A stretch of 64,000 nucleotides of DNA from Meridianimarinicoccus zhengii. Lineage in GTDB: Bacteria; Pseudomonadota; Alphaproteobacteria; Rhodobacterales; Rhodobacteraceae. The position numbers and the translations under genes were made by a program. The notes under the pieces are model-generated. The model saw only the letters and a list, made by a program, of their open reading frames with translations, was not told the DNA's origin and ran no database searches. This document shows positions 45,008 through 53,358 of this stretch, piece by piece. The stretch is from the NCBI RefSeq assembly GCF_003254465.1, contig NZ_QDFI01000017.1:1-64000 (forward strand), given 5' to 3'. How positions within the stretch are numbered: position 1 is the first letter of the stretch; each line of letters opens with the position of its first letter.

Positions 45008-45988
45008 TCAGCGCATTTCCCGGCGCGCCTGGACGATGTTCCAGACCATCACCGGCAGCACCACGACCATGATGACGAAGGCGACCGCGGTCGCGCGCCC
45101 GTCGTCGCGGAACATGAAGCTCATCATGTAGCTGGGCAGGATCTCGGTCCCGAAATTGCCGCCCGTCATGGCATAGACGATGTCGAAGACCTTCAGCACC
45201 AGCACCGTGACCGTGGTCCACACGACGACGATTGTGGGCATGATCTGCGGCACCTTGATCTTGAAGAACACCTGGAACGGGTTGGCGCCGTCGATGATCG
45301 CGGCCTCCACCGTTTCCTCGGGGATGCCGCGCAGCGCGGCGGACAGGATCACCATGCAGAACCCGGTCTGGATCCACACGAGGATGAACATCAGGAAGAA
45401 GTTGTTCCAGAACGGGATCTGGAGCACGTCCACCGGTTCGGACCCGAACAGCGCCGCGCGGATCGCGTTGATGAGCCCGATATCGCCATCCACCGCGTAG
45501 ACGAATTTCCAGATCAGCGACGCCCCGACGAAGCTGATCGCCATCGGCATGAAGATCAGCGACTTGGCGATGTTGCCCCAGGACAGCCGGTCGGTCAGCT
45601 GCGCCGCGATCAGCCCGAAGAAGGTGGCGGCGGCGGGCACGAAGATCACCCACAGAAGATTGTTCAGGAACGCCTGCCGGAACGCCTCGGACCCGAACAG
45701 GGTGGCATAGTTGCCAAGCCCGATGAATTCATCCCCCGCCCGGTTATAGAGCGACCGCAGGAACGACCCCACGACGGGATAGACCAGATACAGCCCCAGC
45801 ACGAAGATCGCCGGGAACAGGAACAGCCACGGCCGCCACTGGTTCGCGCGGTTGATGTTGTGCCCCGCGCGCGGCCCCTGGGCCGGGAAGATCACCTTGT
45901 CGAGAACGAGGTTCGAGAAATAGAAATACGCGACGCAGCCGCCGACCCCAATCAGGATGGTCACGATACCGCTCAGGAATGGATGCAT
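45008..45988 (-). CDS. aglF: Alpha-glucoside ABC transporter permease AglF
   Basis: MalF-type permease, 326 residues. Spans are visible at about 5-27, 53-75 (WLFLFPAIFVLGLYLVYPV), 110-135, 145-165, 205-225 and 285-310. The coupling EAA loop is EAAIIDGANPFQVFFKIKVP. It heterodimerises with AglG in the inner membrane. The gap to aglG is 13 bp. Upstream, 125 bp with two tandem hairpins separates it from aglE. Confidence 0.9.
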   Translation of the reverse strand: MHPFLSGIVTILIGVGGCVAYFYFSNLVLDKVIFPAQGPRAGHNINRANQWRPWLFLFPAIFVLGLYLVYPVVGSFLRSLYNRAGDEFIGLGNYATLFGSEAFRQAFLNNLLWVIFVPAAATFFGLIAAQLTDRLSWGNIAKSLIFMPMAISFVGASLIWKFVYAVDGDIGLINAIRAALFGSEPVDVLQIPFWNNFFLMFILVWIQTGFCMVILSAALRGIPEETVEAAIIDGANPFQVFFKIKVPQIMPTIVVVWTTVTVLVLKVFDIVYAMTGGNFGTEILPSYMMSFMFRDDGRATAVAFVIMVVVLPVMVWNIVQARREMR

Positions 45989-46016
45989 GCCGCCCCCTCC
46001 AAGGCTCTGGGTGGTC

Positions 46017-46092
46017 GCGCGGGTCCTGCGCTGTCGTGCTTGCGCGGACCCGCGCGCCTCGGTCTCGGGCGGGCCCGCGTGCAGGCCCGCCC
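46017..46092 (-). other. Two tandem intercistronic hairpins between aglE and aglF
   Basis: In transcription order the first hairpin (46092-46067) has a perfect 9-bp stem GGGCGGGCC / GGCCCGCCC with an 8-nt loop, 22 bp after the aglE stop. The second (46055-46017) has a perfect 9-bp outer stem GCGCGGGTC / GACCCGCGC with a 21-nt loop. Neither has a T-run. They probably protect the aglE message and limit expression of the permease genes. Confidence 0.6.
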
Positions 46093-46113
46093 CGTGTCAC
46101 GTGGCCGGGGCGC

Positions 46114-47466
46114 TCAGTTGATGTCGTCCCAGCGCGCCTGGATGTTCGACGCGACCTCGCCCGCATCGGTCCCGGACACGTAATCCACCATCCCCGTCCA
46201 GAACGCGCCCGCGCCGATCTCGCCGGGCATCAGGTCCGACGCATCGAAGCGGAAGGTCGTCGCGTTGGTCAGGATCTCGTTCAGCGCCCGCTGCGAATCG
46301 TTGGCGAAGACATCCACATTGGCCGCGGTATAGGGCGTCAGGAACCCGGACTGCGCCATCCAGATCTCGTGCGCCAGCGGCGTCTTCAGGAACTCGATCA
46401 GCCCGTGCGCCACCGGCGCGTCGTTGGTGATGGCAAAGAGCGTCCCCGCCCCCAGCACCGGCTGGCCCAGATCCTCGCTCTCATAGGCGGGGAAGTAGAA
46501 GAAATCCACGTCCTCCCCCATCTGCGTCCCTTCCGGGAAGAAGGTCGGGATGAAGGTCGCCTGCTTGTGCAACAGGCACTCGGGCGGGAAGTTGAACAGG
46601 CCCGCCGGGCTGTCGCGGAAATCCGTGGTCGCCACCGCCTGACTGCCGCCGGACACATACTCTTCGTTGCGGGCGAAATAGCCGAACTCCTCGATGGCGT
46701 TCACCACCGCCGGATCGTCGAACGGCATGTCGTTGGACACCCACTGGTCATAGACCTCGGGCGGCTGCGTGCGCAGCATCATGTCCTCGACCCAATCCGT
46801 GGCCGGCCAGCCGGTCGCGGCGCCTGATCCCAGCCCGATGCACCACGGGGTGCCGCCGTCGGCCACGATCTGGTCGGTCAGCGCCTTCAGCTCCTCCATG
46901 GTCTGCGGCACCTCGTAGCCGAACTCCTCGAAGATCGCGGGGACGTACCAGACGAGCGACTTCACATCGACCTTGTAGAAGAAGCCATACAGATCGTCCT
47001 CGCCGTCCGGCCCCGCATAGGTGCCCAGATCGACCCAAGATTGCCCGGCCGCGTAATTGTCGAGAACCCACTGCCCGGTCCCGTCCGCCAGCGGCGTCAG
47101 CGCCCCGCGCCGCGCCAGGTCCGATGCCAGCCCCGGCTGCGGGAAGATGCCGATATTCGGCGCCGATCCCGCCTGTACGGCGATCACGATGTCCTGCTCG
47201 AAGCTTTCGGACCCGGAATAGTTGATCTCCGCCCCGGTCGCGTCCGCGAAATAGGCCAGCACGGAATTGACCAGCCGCGCATCTTCGCCTGTCCAGGGCC
47301 CGGTCAGCGACAGCGCCTGCCCCGAATAGTCATGCTCCGCCGCAAAGGCTTCCAGACTATCCCAGTTGAAATCGCCTTCGCCTATCGGGAATTGCAAATC
47401 CTGCGCGAACGCACCCCCGGCGGCAAACGCGATCACCGCGGCGCCGGCACAAAGCCTCTTGGTCAT
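46114..47466 (-). CDS. aglE: Alpha-glucoside ABC transporter substrate-binding protein
   Basis: Periplasmic sugar-binding protein (family 1), 450 residues. The signal peptide is MTKRLCAGAAVIAFAAGGAF, cleavage near AFAQD. Family features include LSLTGPWTGEDARLVNSVL, VAVQAGSAPNIGIFPQPG and GGTPWCIGLGSGAATGWPAT. The two Cys (CIGLG and PECLLHK) could form a disulfide. It is the first gene of the operon, with GGGAGG before the ATG at 47466. An operator-like palindrome CAAAGCGCTTTG lies 74 bp upstream. It binds sucrose-, maltose- or trehalose-type sugars by homology with S. meliloti AglE. Confidence 0.92.
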   Translation of the reverse strand: MTKRLCAGAAVIAFAAGGAFAQDLQFPIGEGDFNWDSLEAFAAEHDYSGQALSLTGPWTGEDARLVNSVLAYFADATGAEINYSGSESFEQDIVIAVQAGSAPNIGIFPQPGLASDLARRGALTPLADGTGQWVLDNYAAGQSWVDLGTYAGPDGEDDLYGFFYKVDVKSLVWYVPAIFEEFGYEVPQTMEELKALTDQIVADGGTPWCIGLGSGAATGWPATDWVEDMMLRTQPPEVYDQWVSNDMPFDDPAVVNAIEEFGYFARNEEYVSGGSQAVATTDFRDSPAGLFNFPPECLLHKQATFIPTFFPEGTQMGEDVDFFYFPAYESEDLGQPVLGAGTLFAITNDAPVAHGLIEFLKTPLAHEIWMAQSGFLTPYTAANVDVFANDSQRALNEILTNATTFRFDASDLMPGEIGAGAFWTGMVDYVSGTDAGEVASNIQARWDDIN

Positions 47467-47539
47467 CAGAACCTCCCAGTTCCCTGTTGTCTCGTGCCCA
47501 CCGTCTTAATGCGTGACCCGGCCCGAGTCAAAGCACATT

Positions 47540-47551
47540 CAAAGCGCTTTG
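47540..47551. promoter_or_regulatory. LacI-type operator, aglE side
   Basis: Perfect 12-bp palindrome CAAAGCGCTTTG centred on CG, typical of LacI/GalR-family sites. It lies 74 bp upstream of aglE in the divergent aglE/aglR region. AglR is the expected binder. Confidence 0.65.
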
Positions 47552-47705
47552 GTCAGCACAGGGTCGCCCATCGCGCCGCCCCTGTCAATCCCGCCCGCAT
47601 GGGGAGCCCTTGTTAATCTGTCACATTCAGACCGCGTCACGCCGCAGCGCAGAATATGGCCTTCGTTGACCTTGCACGGGACAGGGCTTAGCGTGAGTTC
47701 GATTT

Positions 47706-47717
47706 GAAAGCGTTTTG
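47706..47717. promoter_or_regulatory. LacI-type operator, aglR side (degenerate copy)
   Basis: GAAAGCGTTTTG matches the palindrome at 47540-47551 at 10 of 12 positions and lies 15 bp before the aglR start. It could allow autoregulation and a DNA loop with the first site (centres 166 bp apart). Confidence 0.5.
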
Positions 47718-47731
47718 GAAGCCGTCCGTCG

Positions 47732-48769
47732 ATGAATCTCAAGGATCTGGCCGCCAGTCTCGGCCTGTCTCAAACCACCGTCAGCCGCGCGCTGAACGGC
47801 TATCCCGAGGTGGCGCAGGCCACCCGGCAGCGGGTGCTTGCCGCCGCGCGGGCGCATAACTACAGCCCCAACACCCGTGCCAAGGCGCTCGCCACGGGCC
47901 GGGCCATGGCGATCGGCCATGTCATCCCGCTGGCGACCTCGACCGAACTCGTGAACCCGGTCTTCGCCGATTTCATCGCCGGGGCGTCGGAAACCTACAT
48001 GCGCCATGGCTATGACATCGTGCTGTCCGTGATCGGCGACGACGACGAGGATCGCGTCTACCGCGACATGGCGGCGAAACGCATGGTGGACGGGGTGATC
48101 CTGCAATCGCCGACCACCGACGACCGGCGCATCGCACTCCTGCGCGACCTCGGCCTGCCCTTCGTCGTCCATGGCCGCGCCACCGACCTGCCGGACGACT
48201 ATCCATATGTCGACGTGAACAACCGCCGCGCCTTCAAGCGCGCCACCGAATTCCTGATCGATCTCGGGCACCGGCGCATCGCGCTCGTCAACGGGCGCTC
48301 GCAACTCGGCTATGCCGTGCGGCGGCAGGCGGGTTTCGTCGAAGGCATGGCCGCGCGCGGGCTGACCCCCGATCCAGACCTGCTGCTCGCCGACGAAATG
48401 ACCGAAGGCTACGGCCATGCCGCCATGCGCACCCTGCTCGCCCGCCCCGACCCGCCGACGGCCGTGCTGGCCGCGTCCACCATCATCGCCTTCGGGATGC
48501 GCCGCGCGGCCGACGACGCGGGCGTGCGGCTGGGGCGCGACATCTCGCTCATCACCTATGACGACGACCTGTCCTATTTCCGAAATGGCGGCGCCGAGGC
48601 GGTGTTCACCGCGCTGCGCTCCTCGGTGCGAATGGCCGGGCGGCGCGCCGCGGAACTGCTGGTGGACCTGATCGAACGGCCCCATGACGCCGCCGGCCTG
48701 CCGCGGCAGGATCTGCTGGAGGCCGAACTGATCGTCGGGCGCTCCACCGGCCCCGCCCCGTCCGCCTGA
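47732..48769 (+). CDS. aglR: LacI-family repressor of the agl operon
   Basis: Sugar-responsive repressor, 345 residues. The N-terminal LacI helix-turn-helix NLKDLAASLGLSQTTVSRAL, followed by the hinge helix region SPNTRAKALATGR, is clear. The periplasmic-binding-like effector domain covers about 60-335, with RRIALVNGRSQLGYAVRR and the ISLITYDDDL segment. It is divergent from aglEFGAK, the same arrangement as in S. meliloti, so it most probably represses that operon until an alpha-glucoside is present. Glucokinase follows 97 bp downstream on the same strand and may be co-transcribed. Confidence 0.9.
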   Translation: MNLKDLAASLGLSQTTVSRALNGYPEVAQATRQRVLAAARAHNYSPNTRAKALATGRAMAIGHVIPLATSTELVNPVFADFIAGASETYMRHGYDIVLSVIGDDDEDRVYRDMAAKRMVDGVILQSPTTDDRRIALLRDLGLPFVVHGRATDLPDDYPYVDVNNRRAFKRATEFLIDLGHRRIALVNGRSQLGYAVRRQAGFVEGMAARGLTPDPDLLLADEMTEGYGHAAMRTLLARPDPPTAVLAASTIIAFGMRRAADDAGVRLGRDISLITYDDDLSYFRNGGAEAVFTALRSSVRMAGRRAAELLVDLIERPHDAAGLPRQDLLEAELIVGRSTGPAPSA

Positions 48770-48866
48770 ACGCGCCGCCGCCGCACGCCACCACCCGGTG
48801 CGCCTTGGCACGGGCCGCACGACGGCTTACACGGAACCGATAGCGCTCACCGACAGGACCATCCCG

Positions 48867-49802
48867 ATGACCACGCTTGTCGCCGATATCGGCGGAACCA
48901 ACACGCGGCTGGCACTTTGCGACACGCCCGACACCCCGCGCGAGGTCGCCCGCTTTCGCAACGCGGAATTCCCGTCGCTGGACGCCGTGCTGGTCCATTA
49001 TCTCGATGGGCTGGGCCGCCCCGATGTGGCCGCGGCCTGCGTCGCCGTGGCGGGGCCGGTGCGCGGCGGCGTGGGTCGGATGACGAATCTCGACTGGGCG
49101 ATGGACCCGGCCACGTTGCGCAATGCCACCGGGGCGGCGCGCGGCCATGTCATAAACGATCTCGAAGCACAGGGCCACGCGCTCGACGATGTGCCGACCC
49201 GGCGGCTGATGGGCCCCGCCCCGGACCGCGAGGCCGGGCCGCGCCTTGTCGTGGGCCTGGGCACCGGGTTCAACGCGGCCCCCGTTCATGCCGCGGCGCG
49301 CGGTGCGCCCGTCCACGTGGTGCCCTCGGAATGCGGTCATATCAGCCTGCCCGTGCGCGACGATGCCTCCCATGCCCTCGCCCTGTCGCTGCAAGCCGCC
49401 CATGGCTTCGCCTCGGTCGAAGAGGCTTTGTCGGGCCGCGGCCTTCTGGCTGTCAACGCCCATGTGGCGGGGGACGCGGCGCACACCACGACGCAATCCC
49501 TGCTCGCCGCGCTGAACGACGCGCCCTCGGACACGGACCGCGCCACGGCGGACCTGTTCTGCGCGACGCTGGGCCGGGTGCTGGGGGATCTCGCGCTGGT
49601 GCATCTGCCCTGGGGCGGCATCTATCTCATCGGCGGTCTGGCCCGCGCGATGTCCCCGTTCTTCGATGCCCACGGCCTGCCGGACGCGTTCCACGACAAG
49701 GGCCGTTTCGGGCCGTTCCTGCGCGATTTCTCGCTGCTGATCGTCGAAGACGATTACGCCGCGCTGACGGGCTGCGCCCGCTACGCCCTGCGCCACGGCT
49801 GA
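48867..49802 (+). CDS. glk: Glucokinase
   Basis: ATP-dependent glucose kinase of the Glk family, 311 residues. The phosphate-1 motif is LVADIGGTNTRLALCD, the adenosine/second motif VVGLGTGFNAAPVH, and the substrate region VPSECGHISLP contains the catalytic-side Glu/His pair typical of proteobacterial Glk. The start at 48867 is set by MTTLVADIGGTN and an AGGA site 8 nt upstream; upstream in-frame codons show no family features. It phosphorylates glucose released by AglA, which fits its position after aglR and next to the alpha-glucoside operon. It is convergent with scpB. Confidence 0.92.
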   Translation: MTTLVADIGGTNTRLALCDTPDTPREVARFRNAEFPSLDAVLVHYLDGLGRPDVAAACVAVAGPVRGGVGRMTNLDWAMDPATLRNATGAARGHVINDLEAQGHALDDVPTRRLMGPAPDREAGPRLVVGLGTGFNAAPVHAAARGAPVHVVPSECGHISLPVRDDASHALALSLQAAHGFASVEEALSGRGLLAVNAHVAGDAAHTTTQSLLAALNDAPSDTDRATADLFCATLGRVLGDLALVHLPWGGIYLIGGLARAMSPFFDAHGLPDAFHDKGRFGPFLRDFSLLIVEDDYAALTGCARYALRHG

Positions 49803-49821
49803 ACCGAAAGCCGCACGCAGG

Positions 49822-49865
49822 GTCCTACGGGAGTCCTACAAGAGTCATACAGGAATCCTACAAGA
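49822..49865. repeat. Four contiguous copies of an 11-bp tandem repeat
   Basis: Units GTCCTACGGGA, GTCCTACAAGA, GTCATACAGGA and ATCCTACAAGA follow one another without a gap, filling most of the 75-bp convergent gap between glk and scpB. The core TCCTAC(A)AGA is kept, with one to three differences per unit. The repeat ends 12 bp from the scpB stop. A period of 11 bp is close to one helical turn. Confidence 0.85.
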
Positions 49866-49877
49866 TGCGATCGGTTC

Positions 49878-50546
49878 TCAATCGCCGCTGCCCGGCGGCG
49901 CGAACAGATCGCCGTCTTCCTCCGATCCGTCGGTTTCTTGCGCCTCGCCCTCGGCTGGCGGCGGTCTGTTGTCCAGCAAGCCCGCCGCGCGCAATTCCTT
50001 GAGCCCCGGCAGATCCCGCGCCGATTCCAGCCCGAAATGGTCGAGGAACGTTTCTGTCACCACGAATGTCACCGGCCTGCCGGGCGTCATACGCCGCCGC
50101 CCCAGCCGCACCCAGTCCATCTCCAGAAGCTGGTCGATGGTGCCCCGGTTCACGCCAACCCCCCGGATTTCCTCGATTTCCGCGCGGGTGACGGGCTGGT
50201 GATAGGCGATGATCGCCAGCGTCTCGATCGCCGCACGGCTCAGCTTGCGGGTCTCCACGACCTCGCGGCGCATCAGGAACGACAGGTCCGGCGCCGTCCG
50301 GAACGCCCACGCGCCCCCGACCCTCACCAGCCGGACCCCCCGCCCTTCGTATCTTTTCTCCAGCAGCACCAATGCCTTGGCGGGATCGCTGCCATGTGGC
50401 AACCGTGCCGCCAGCTCCTTTTCCATCACCGGTTCCGCCGACGCGAACAGCACCGCTTCCACCATCCGCTCCTGCTCAGCCAGGGGCGGCGCGTCGAACA
50501 GGCTGTCATTCGGCAGATCGTCAGGGGCTTGTGGCGTGTCGTTCAT
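49878..50546 (-). CDS. scpB: Segregation and condensation protein B
   Basis: Kleisin-partner subunit of the SMC-ScpA-ScpB complex that compacts and helps segregate the chromosome, 222 residues. Two winged-helix domains are visible: about 25-105 (ERMVEAVLFASAEPVMEKEL) and about 105-185, with the hallmark ETLAIIAYHQPVTRAEIEEI and GVNRGTIDQLLEMDWVR. The C-terminal 40 residues are acidic and low-complexity. The ATG overlaps the scpA stop by 4 bp. The tat genes often seen after scpB in relatives are not here; glk converges instead. Confidence 0.93.
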   Translation of the reverse strand: MNDTPQAPDDLPNDSLFDAPPLAEQERMVEAVLFASAEPVMEKELAARLPHGSDPAKALVLLEKRYEGRGVRLVRVGGAWAFRTAPDLSFLMRREVVETRKLSRAAIETLAIIAYHQPVTRAEIEEIRGVGVNRGTIDQLLEMDWVRLGRRRMTPGRPVTFVVTETFLDHFGLESARDLPGLKELRAAGLLDNRPPPAEGEAQETDGSEEDGDLFAPPGSGD

Positions 50547-51334
50547 GCCTTGTCCCGCGTCGCACGCAGCCGAATCGGCGCAAAGTTCTCGGCCTGATCC
50601 AGCTCCAGTTGCCCCGCCTTGGCAAGCTCCAGCGCCGCCGCGAAGGTCGATGCCAGCGCAGACCGCCGCCGCAGCGGGTCGGCCGTCCAGCCATCGGGCA
50701 AATAGCTCGCAAGATCAGTCCACTCGCCGGCATAGCCGATCAGCGGGCGTAGCCGCGCCAGCGCCTCTTCCATGGTTAGGATCGCGTTGCGGTCCATCAC
50801 GAAGGGCCGGAAATCGTCCTTGGTGCGCAGCCGCGCATAGGCCTGCATCAGGTCCAGCAGCGATGCGGTGAACTGCGCGCGCCGCACCCGGCCCACGGTT
50901 TCGGGCTGCCCGCGCGCGAAGACATCCCGCCCCAGCCTGTCCCGCCCCATCAGCCGCGCCGCGGCATCCCGCATCGCTTCCAGCCGTTCGAGTTGGAACG
51001 CCAGATGGGCCGCCATGTCCTCGCCCGACGGACCTTCGTCGGCGGGGTCGGGCGGCAGCAGCAGGCGCGATTTCAGATAGGCGAGCCATGCCGCCATCAC
51101 GAGGTAATCCGCCGCCAGCTCGATCCGCAGCTCGCGCGCCTTGTCAACGAAAACAAGGTATTGCTCGGCCAGCGCCAGCACGGAAATCCGGCGCAGATCG
51201 ACCTTCTGCGTGCGCGACAGCGACAGCAACAGGTCGAGCGGCCCCTCGAACCCGTCGACATCGACGATGAGCGCCTCGGCCGCGCGGCGCGCGTCGATCT
51301 CGGTCACGTTGCCGGTTTCGGGTGTTTCAGACAT
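50543..51334 (-). CDS. scpA: Segregation and condensation protein A (kleisin)
   Basis: Kleisin subunit that bridges SMC heads and binds ScpB, 263 residues. The hallmark N-terminus VDGFEGPLDLLLSLSRTQKV is followed by ISVLALAEQYLVFVD, and AADYLVMAAWLAYLKSRLLL is the conserved mid helix. The C-terminal winged helix includes ALELAKAGQLELDQAENFAP. The start overlaps the end of nagZ by 8 bp and the stop overlaps scpB by 4 bp, so the three genes are translated in series. Confidence 0.93.
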   Translation of the reverse strand: MSETPETGNVTEIDARRAAEALIVDVDGFEGPLDLLLSLSRTQKVDLRRISVLALAEQYLVFVDKARELRIELAADYLVMAAWLAYLKSRLLLPPDPADEGPSGEDMAAHLAFQLERLEAMRDAAARLMGRDRLGRDVFARGQPETVGRVRRAQFTASLLDLMQAYARLRTKDDFRPFVMDRNAILTMEEALARLRPLIGYAGEWTDLASYLPDGWTADPLRRRSALASTFAAALELAKAGQLELDQAENFAPIRLRATRDKA

Positions 51335-52364
51335 CGCACGCCCAGCCCGTCAGGTCGGCCAGTTCCGCCGCCATCGATGCCAGATCTGCCGTGTCCGGCG
51401 CGTGGCGGCAGGCCAGCGCGTGCGCCGCTCGTGCCGCACCGTCCGCATCCATCCGCCCGGCCCCGGCGACGGCGCCCTCCATCTCTGCCCGGTCGCCGTT
51501 GCAGTGCAGGACGATATCGCAGCCCGCCACCCGTGCCGCCGCCGCGCGCGCCGCCATGGTCCCCGACAACGCGTGCATCGACAGATCGTCGGTCATCACC
51601 AGCCCGTCGAAACCGATCCAGCCGCGCACCTCGTCCATCGCTGCGCGCGACAGCGTGGCCGGTGCGTCCGGGTCAAGCGCCGGGAACACGATATGGGCTG
51701 TCATGCCCAGCGGCAGGTCCGACAGCGCGCGGAAAGCCGCGAAATCGCTCCCGCGCAGATCGTGCAGCGTGGCCTCCACCACGGGCAGATCCTTGTGGCT
51801 GTCCGCCTGAGCACGCCCGTGGCCCGGCATATGCTTGACAACCGGCAGCACGCCGCCTGCCATCAACCCGTCCGCCGTCGCCCGCGCGCAGGCCACAACA
51901 TCCCTCAGCCCCGTCCCGTAGCAGCGGTTGCGCAGGAATGGGTGCGTGCCGTCCCCGGCGATGTCCGCCAGCGGCGCGCAGTTCCCGTCGATCCCCGCGC
52001 GGCGCAGATCGTCCGCGATCAGCCGCGCGCGCAGATACATCGCCCGCGCGCCCCCGGTCTGCGCCATGTCCAGTGCGGGCGGCCAGTCGCGCCAGTCCGG
52101 CGGGCGCAGCCGGGCGACGCGCCCGCCTTCCTGGTCCACGAACACCGGGGCATCGCGGCCCACGGCATCCCGAAGGTCGCCAGTCAGGGCGCGCAACCGG
52201 TCGGGCGTGTCAACGTTGCGGGCAAAGAGGATGAAGCCCCAAGGGTCCGCATCGCGGAAGAAATCCCGTTCTGACGGTGCAAGATCCGGACCTGCGCAAC
52301 CGAGGATCGTGGCACCGCTGGCCGCGGCATCTGATTGGGCATCGGGCGGGGTCTGTCCTGTCAT
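51327..52364 (-). CDS. nagZ: Beta-N-acetylhexosaminidase (peptidoglycan recycling)
   Basis: Cytoplasmic family 3 glycoside hydrolase that removes GlcNAc from anhydro-muropeptides during cell-wall recycling, 345 residues. The signature KHMPGHGRAQADSHKDLPVV holds the His/Asp catalytic dyad loop. VFVDQEGGRVARL is the substrate-binding strand, and the nucleophile Asp lies in GLVMTDDLSMHALSG. It is placed between the SPOR gene and scpA, a standard order in Rhodobacterales. Confidence 0.93.
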   Translation of the reverse strand: MTGQTPPDAQSDAAASGATILGCAGPDLAPSERDFFRDADPWGFILFARNVDTPDRLRALTGDLRDAVGRDAPVFVDQEGGRVARLRPPDWRDWPPALDMAQTGGARAMYLRARLIADDLRRAGIDGNCAPLADIAGDGTHPFLRNRCYGTGLRDVVACARATADGLMAGGVLPVVKHMPGHGRAQADSHKDLPVVEATLHDLRGSDFAAFRALSDLPLGMTAHIVFPALDPDAPATLSRAAMDEVRGWIGFDGLVMTDDLSMHALSGTMAARAAAARVAGCDIVLHCNGDRAEMEGAVAGAGRMDADGAARAAHALACRHAPDTADLASMAAELADLTGWACDV

Positions 52365-52412
52365 GGACGCGATCCTAGGCAGGTGCGGCCCCTGTGCAAA
52401 CCGCTATCTCGC

Positions 52413-53279
52413 TCAGCGCTTCACCGTGGCCACGCAGGCATCGCCGTTCGCCTCCAGCACGGCGCAGAAGGCCCGCGCGGACGCAACGTCGTCGAAGCCC
52501 TGGGCCTGAAGGCGATAATACGTCCCACCGTCGCCCGGCAGTTCCTCCACCACGGGCGTGCGGGTGGCAAGATAGGCCCCGAACCGCGCGTCGAGTTCCG
52601 CCCAGGAGGCAAAGGCCGCATCGCGCGATCCGAAACGGCCCAGTTGTGCAAGACCCGTCCCCGGTGGGATGGACGCCGCGTCCTTCACCTGAAAACTGGC
52701 GAGCACGGGCAGCCCCGCATCGGGCGCCGCACGCGTGACGATATCCGGGTCCGGGCGCGGCGTCGGGCGCGGCAACTCCACCGCCGGACTCGCGGCCGGG
52801 GCCGGTGCGGCGCCGTCGCCCGCGATGGGCTGTTCGCCAAGCACTTCGCTCAGCGCACCGTCGATGGCATTGCGCAGGACATCCGCCGGATCGGCGGGCG
52901 CGGCGGCCGTTGCCGCCGGTTCGTCGTCTTGCGGCGAGATATCCTCGGGGGCAGGTCCAACGGGTTCGGGCGCCAGCACGATCCGTTCGCCCACGGGTGG
53001 GGCGGGGGCTTCGGCGGGGACACGGTTCAGGGCAAGCCCTTGGTGCGCGGCCTCGAACCCGCCGGGATCGTCCGGGGCCACCCGTGCCGGTCCATCCATC
53101 GCCCGCACGACGGGCACGTTTCGCACGTCGCGCGTGGCCAGATCGTGGACCCAGACCACAAGCCCCGCCATCAGTGCCGCCGAGGACAGCGCGCCCAGCC
53201 AGCCCATCAGCCGCGGCGCGACGGATCCTGCCGTGGCCGCAGCCTCCGGGTCATTCCCGAATGCGTCCGGATAAGCCAT
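52413..53279 (-). CDS. SPOR-domain membrane protein
   Basis: Predicted bitopic inner-membrane protein, 288 residues. A short cytoplasmic N-terminus is followed by one span at about 24-44 (MGWLGALSSAALMAGLVVWV). A long low-complexity linker rich in Pro, Ala and Asp covers about 65-195. The C-terminal SPOR domain (about 205-288, with VEELPGDGGTYYRLQAQGFD and ARAFCAVLEANGDACV) binds denuded septal peptidoglycan in characterised proteins. It therefore probably acts at the division site. It sits 79 bp downstream of argS and 48 bp upstream of nagZ. Confidence 0.85.
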   Translation of the reverse strand: MAYPDAFGNDPEAAATAGSVAPRLMGWLGALSSAALMAGLVVWVHDLATRDVRNVPVVRAMDGPARVAPDDPGGFEAAHQGLALNRVPAEAPAPPVGERIVLAPEPVGPAPEDISPQDDEPAATAAAPADPADVLRNAIDGALSEVLGEQPIAGDGAAPAPAASPAVELPRPTPRPDPDIVTRAAPDAGLPVLASFQVKDAASIPPGTGLAQLGRFGSRDAAFASWAELDARFGAYLATRTPVVEELPGDGGTYYRLQAQGFDDVASARAFCAVLEANGDACVATVKR

Positions 53280-53358
53280 GTTCGCCCCAATTCATCGCCG
53301 GTGGACCCGCTGGGACGCACCGAACCGCCTGCTCGTGCCCCTGGCGATGCGTCGTGAC

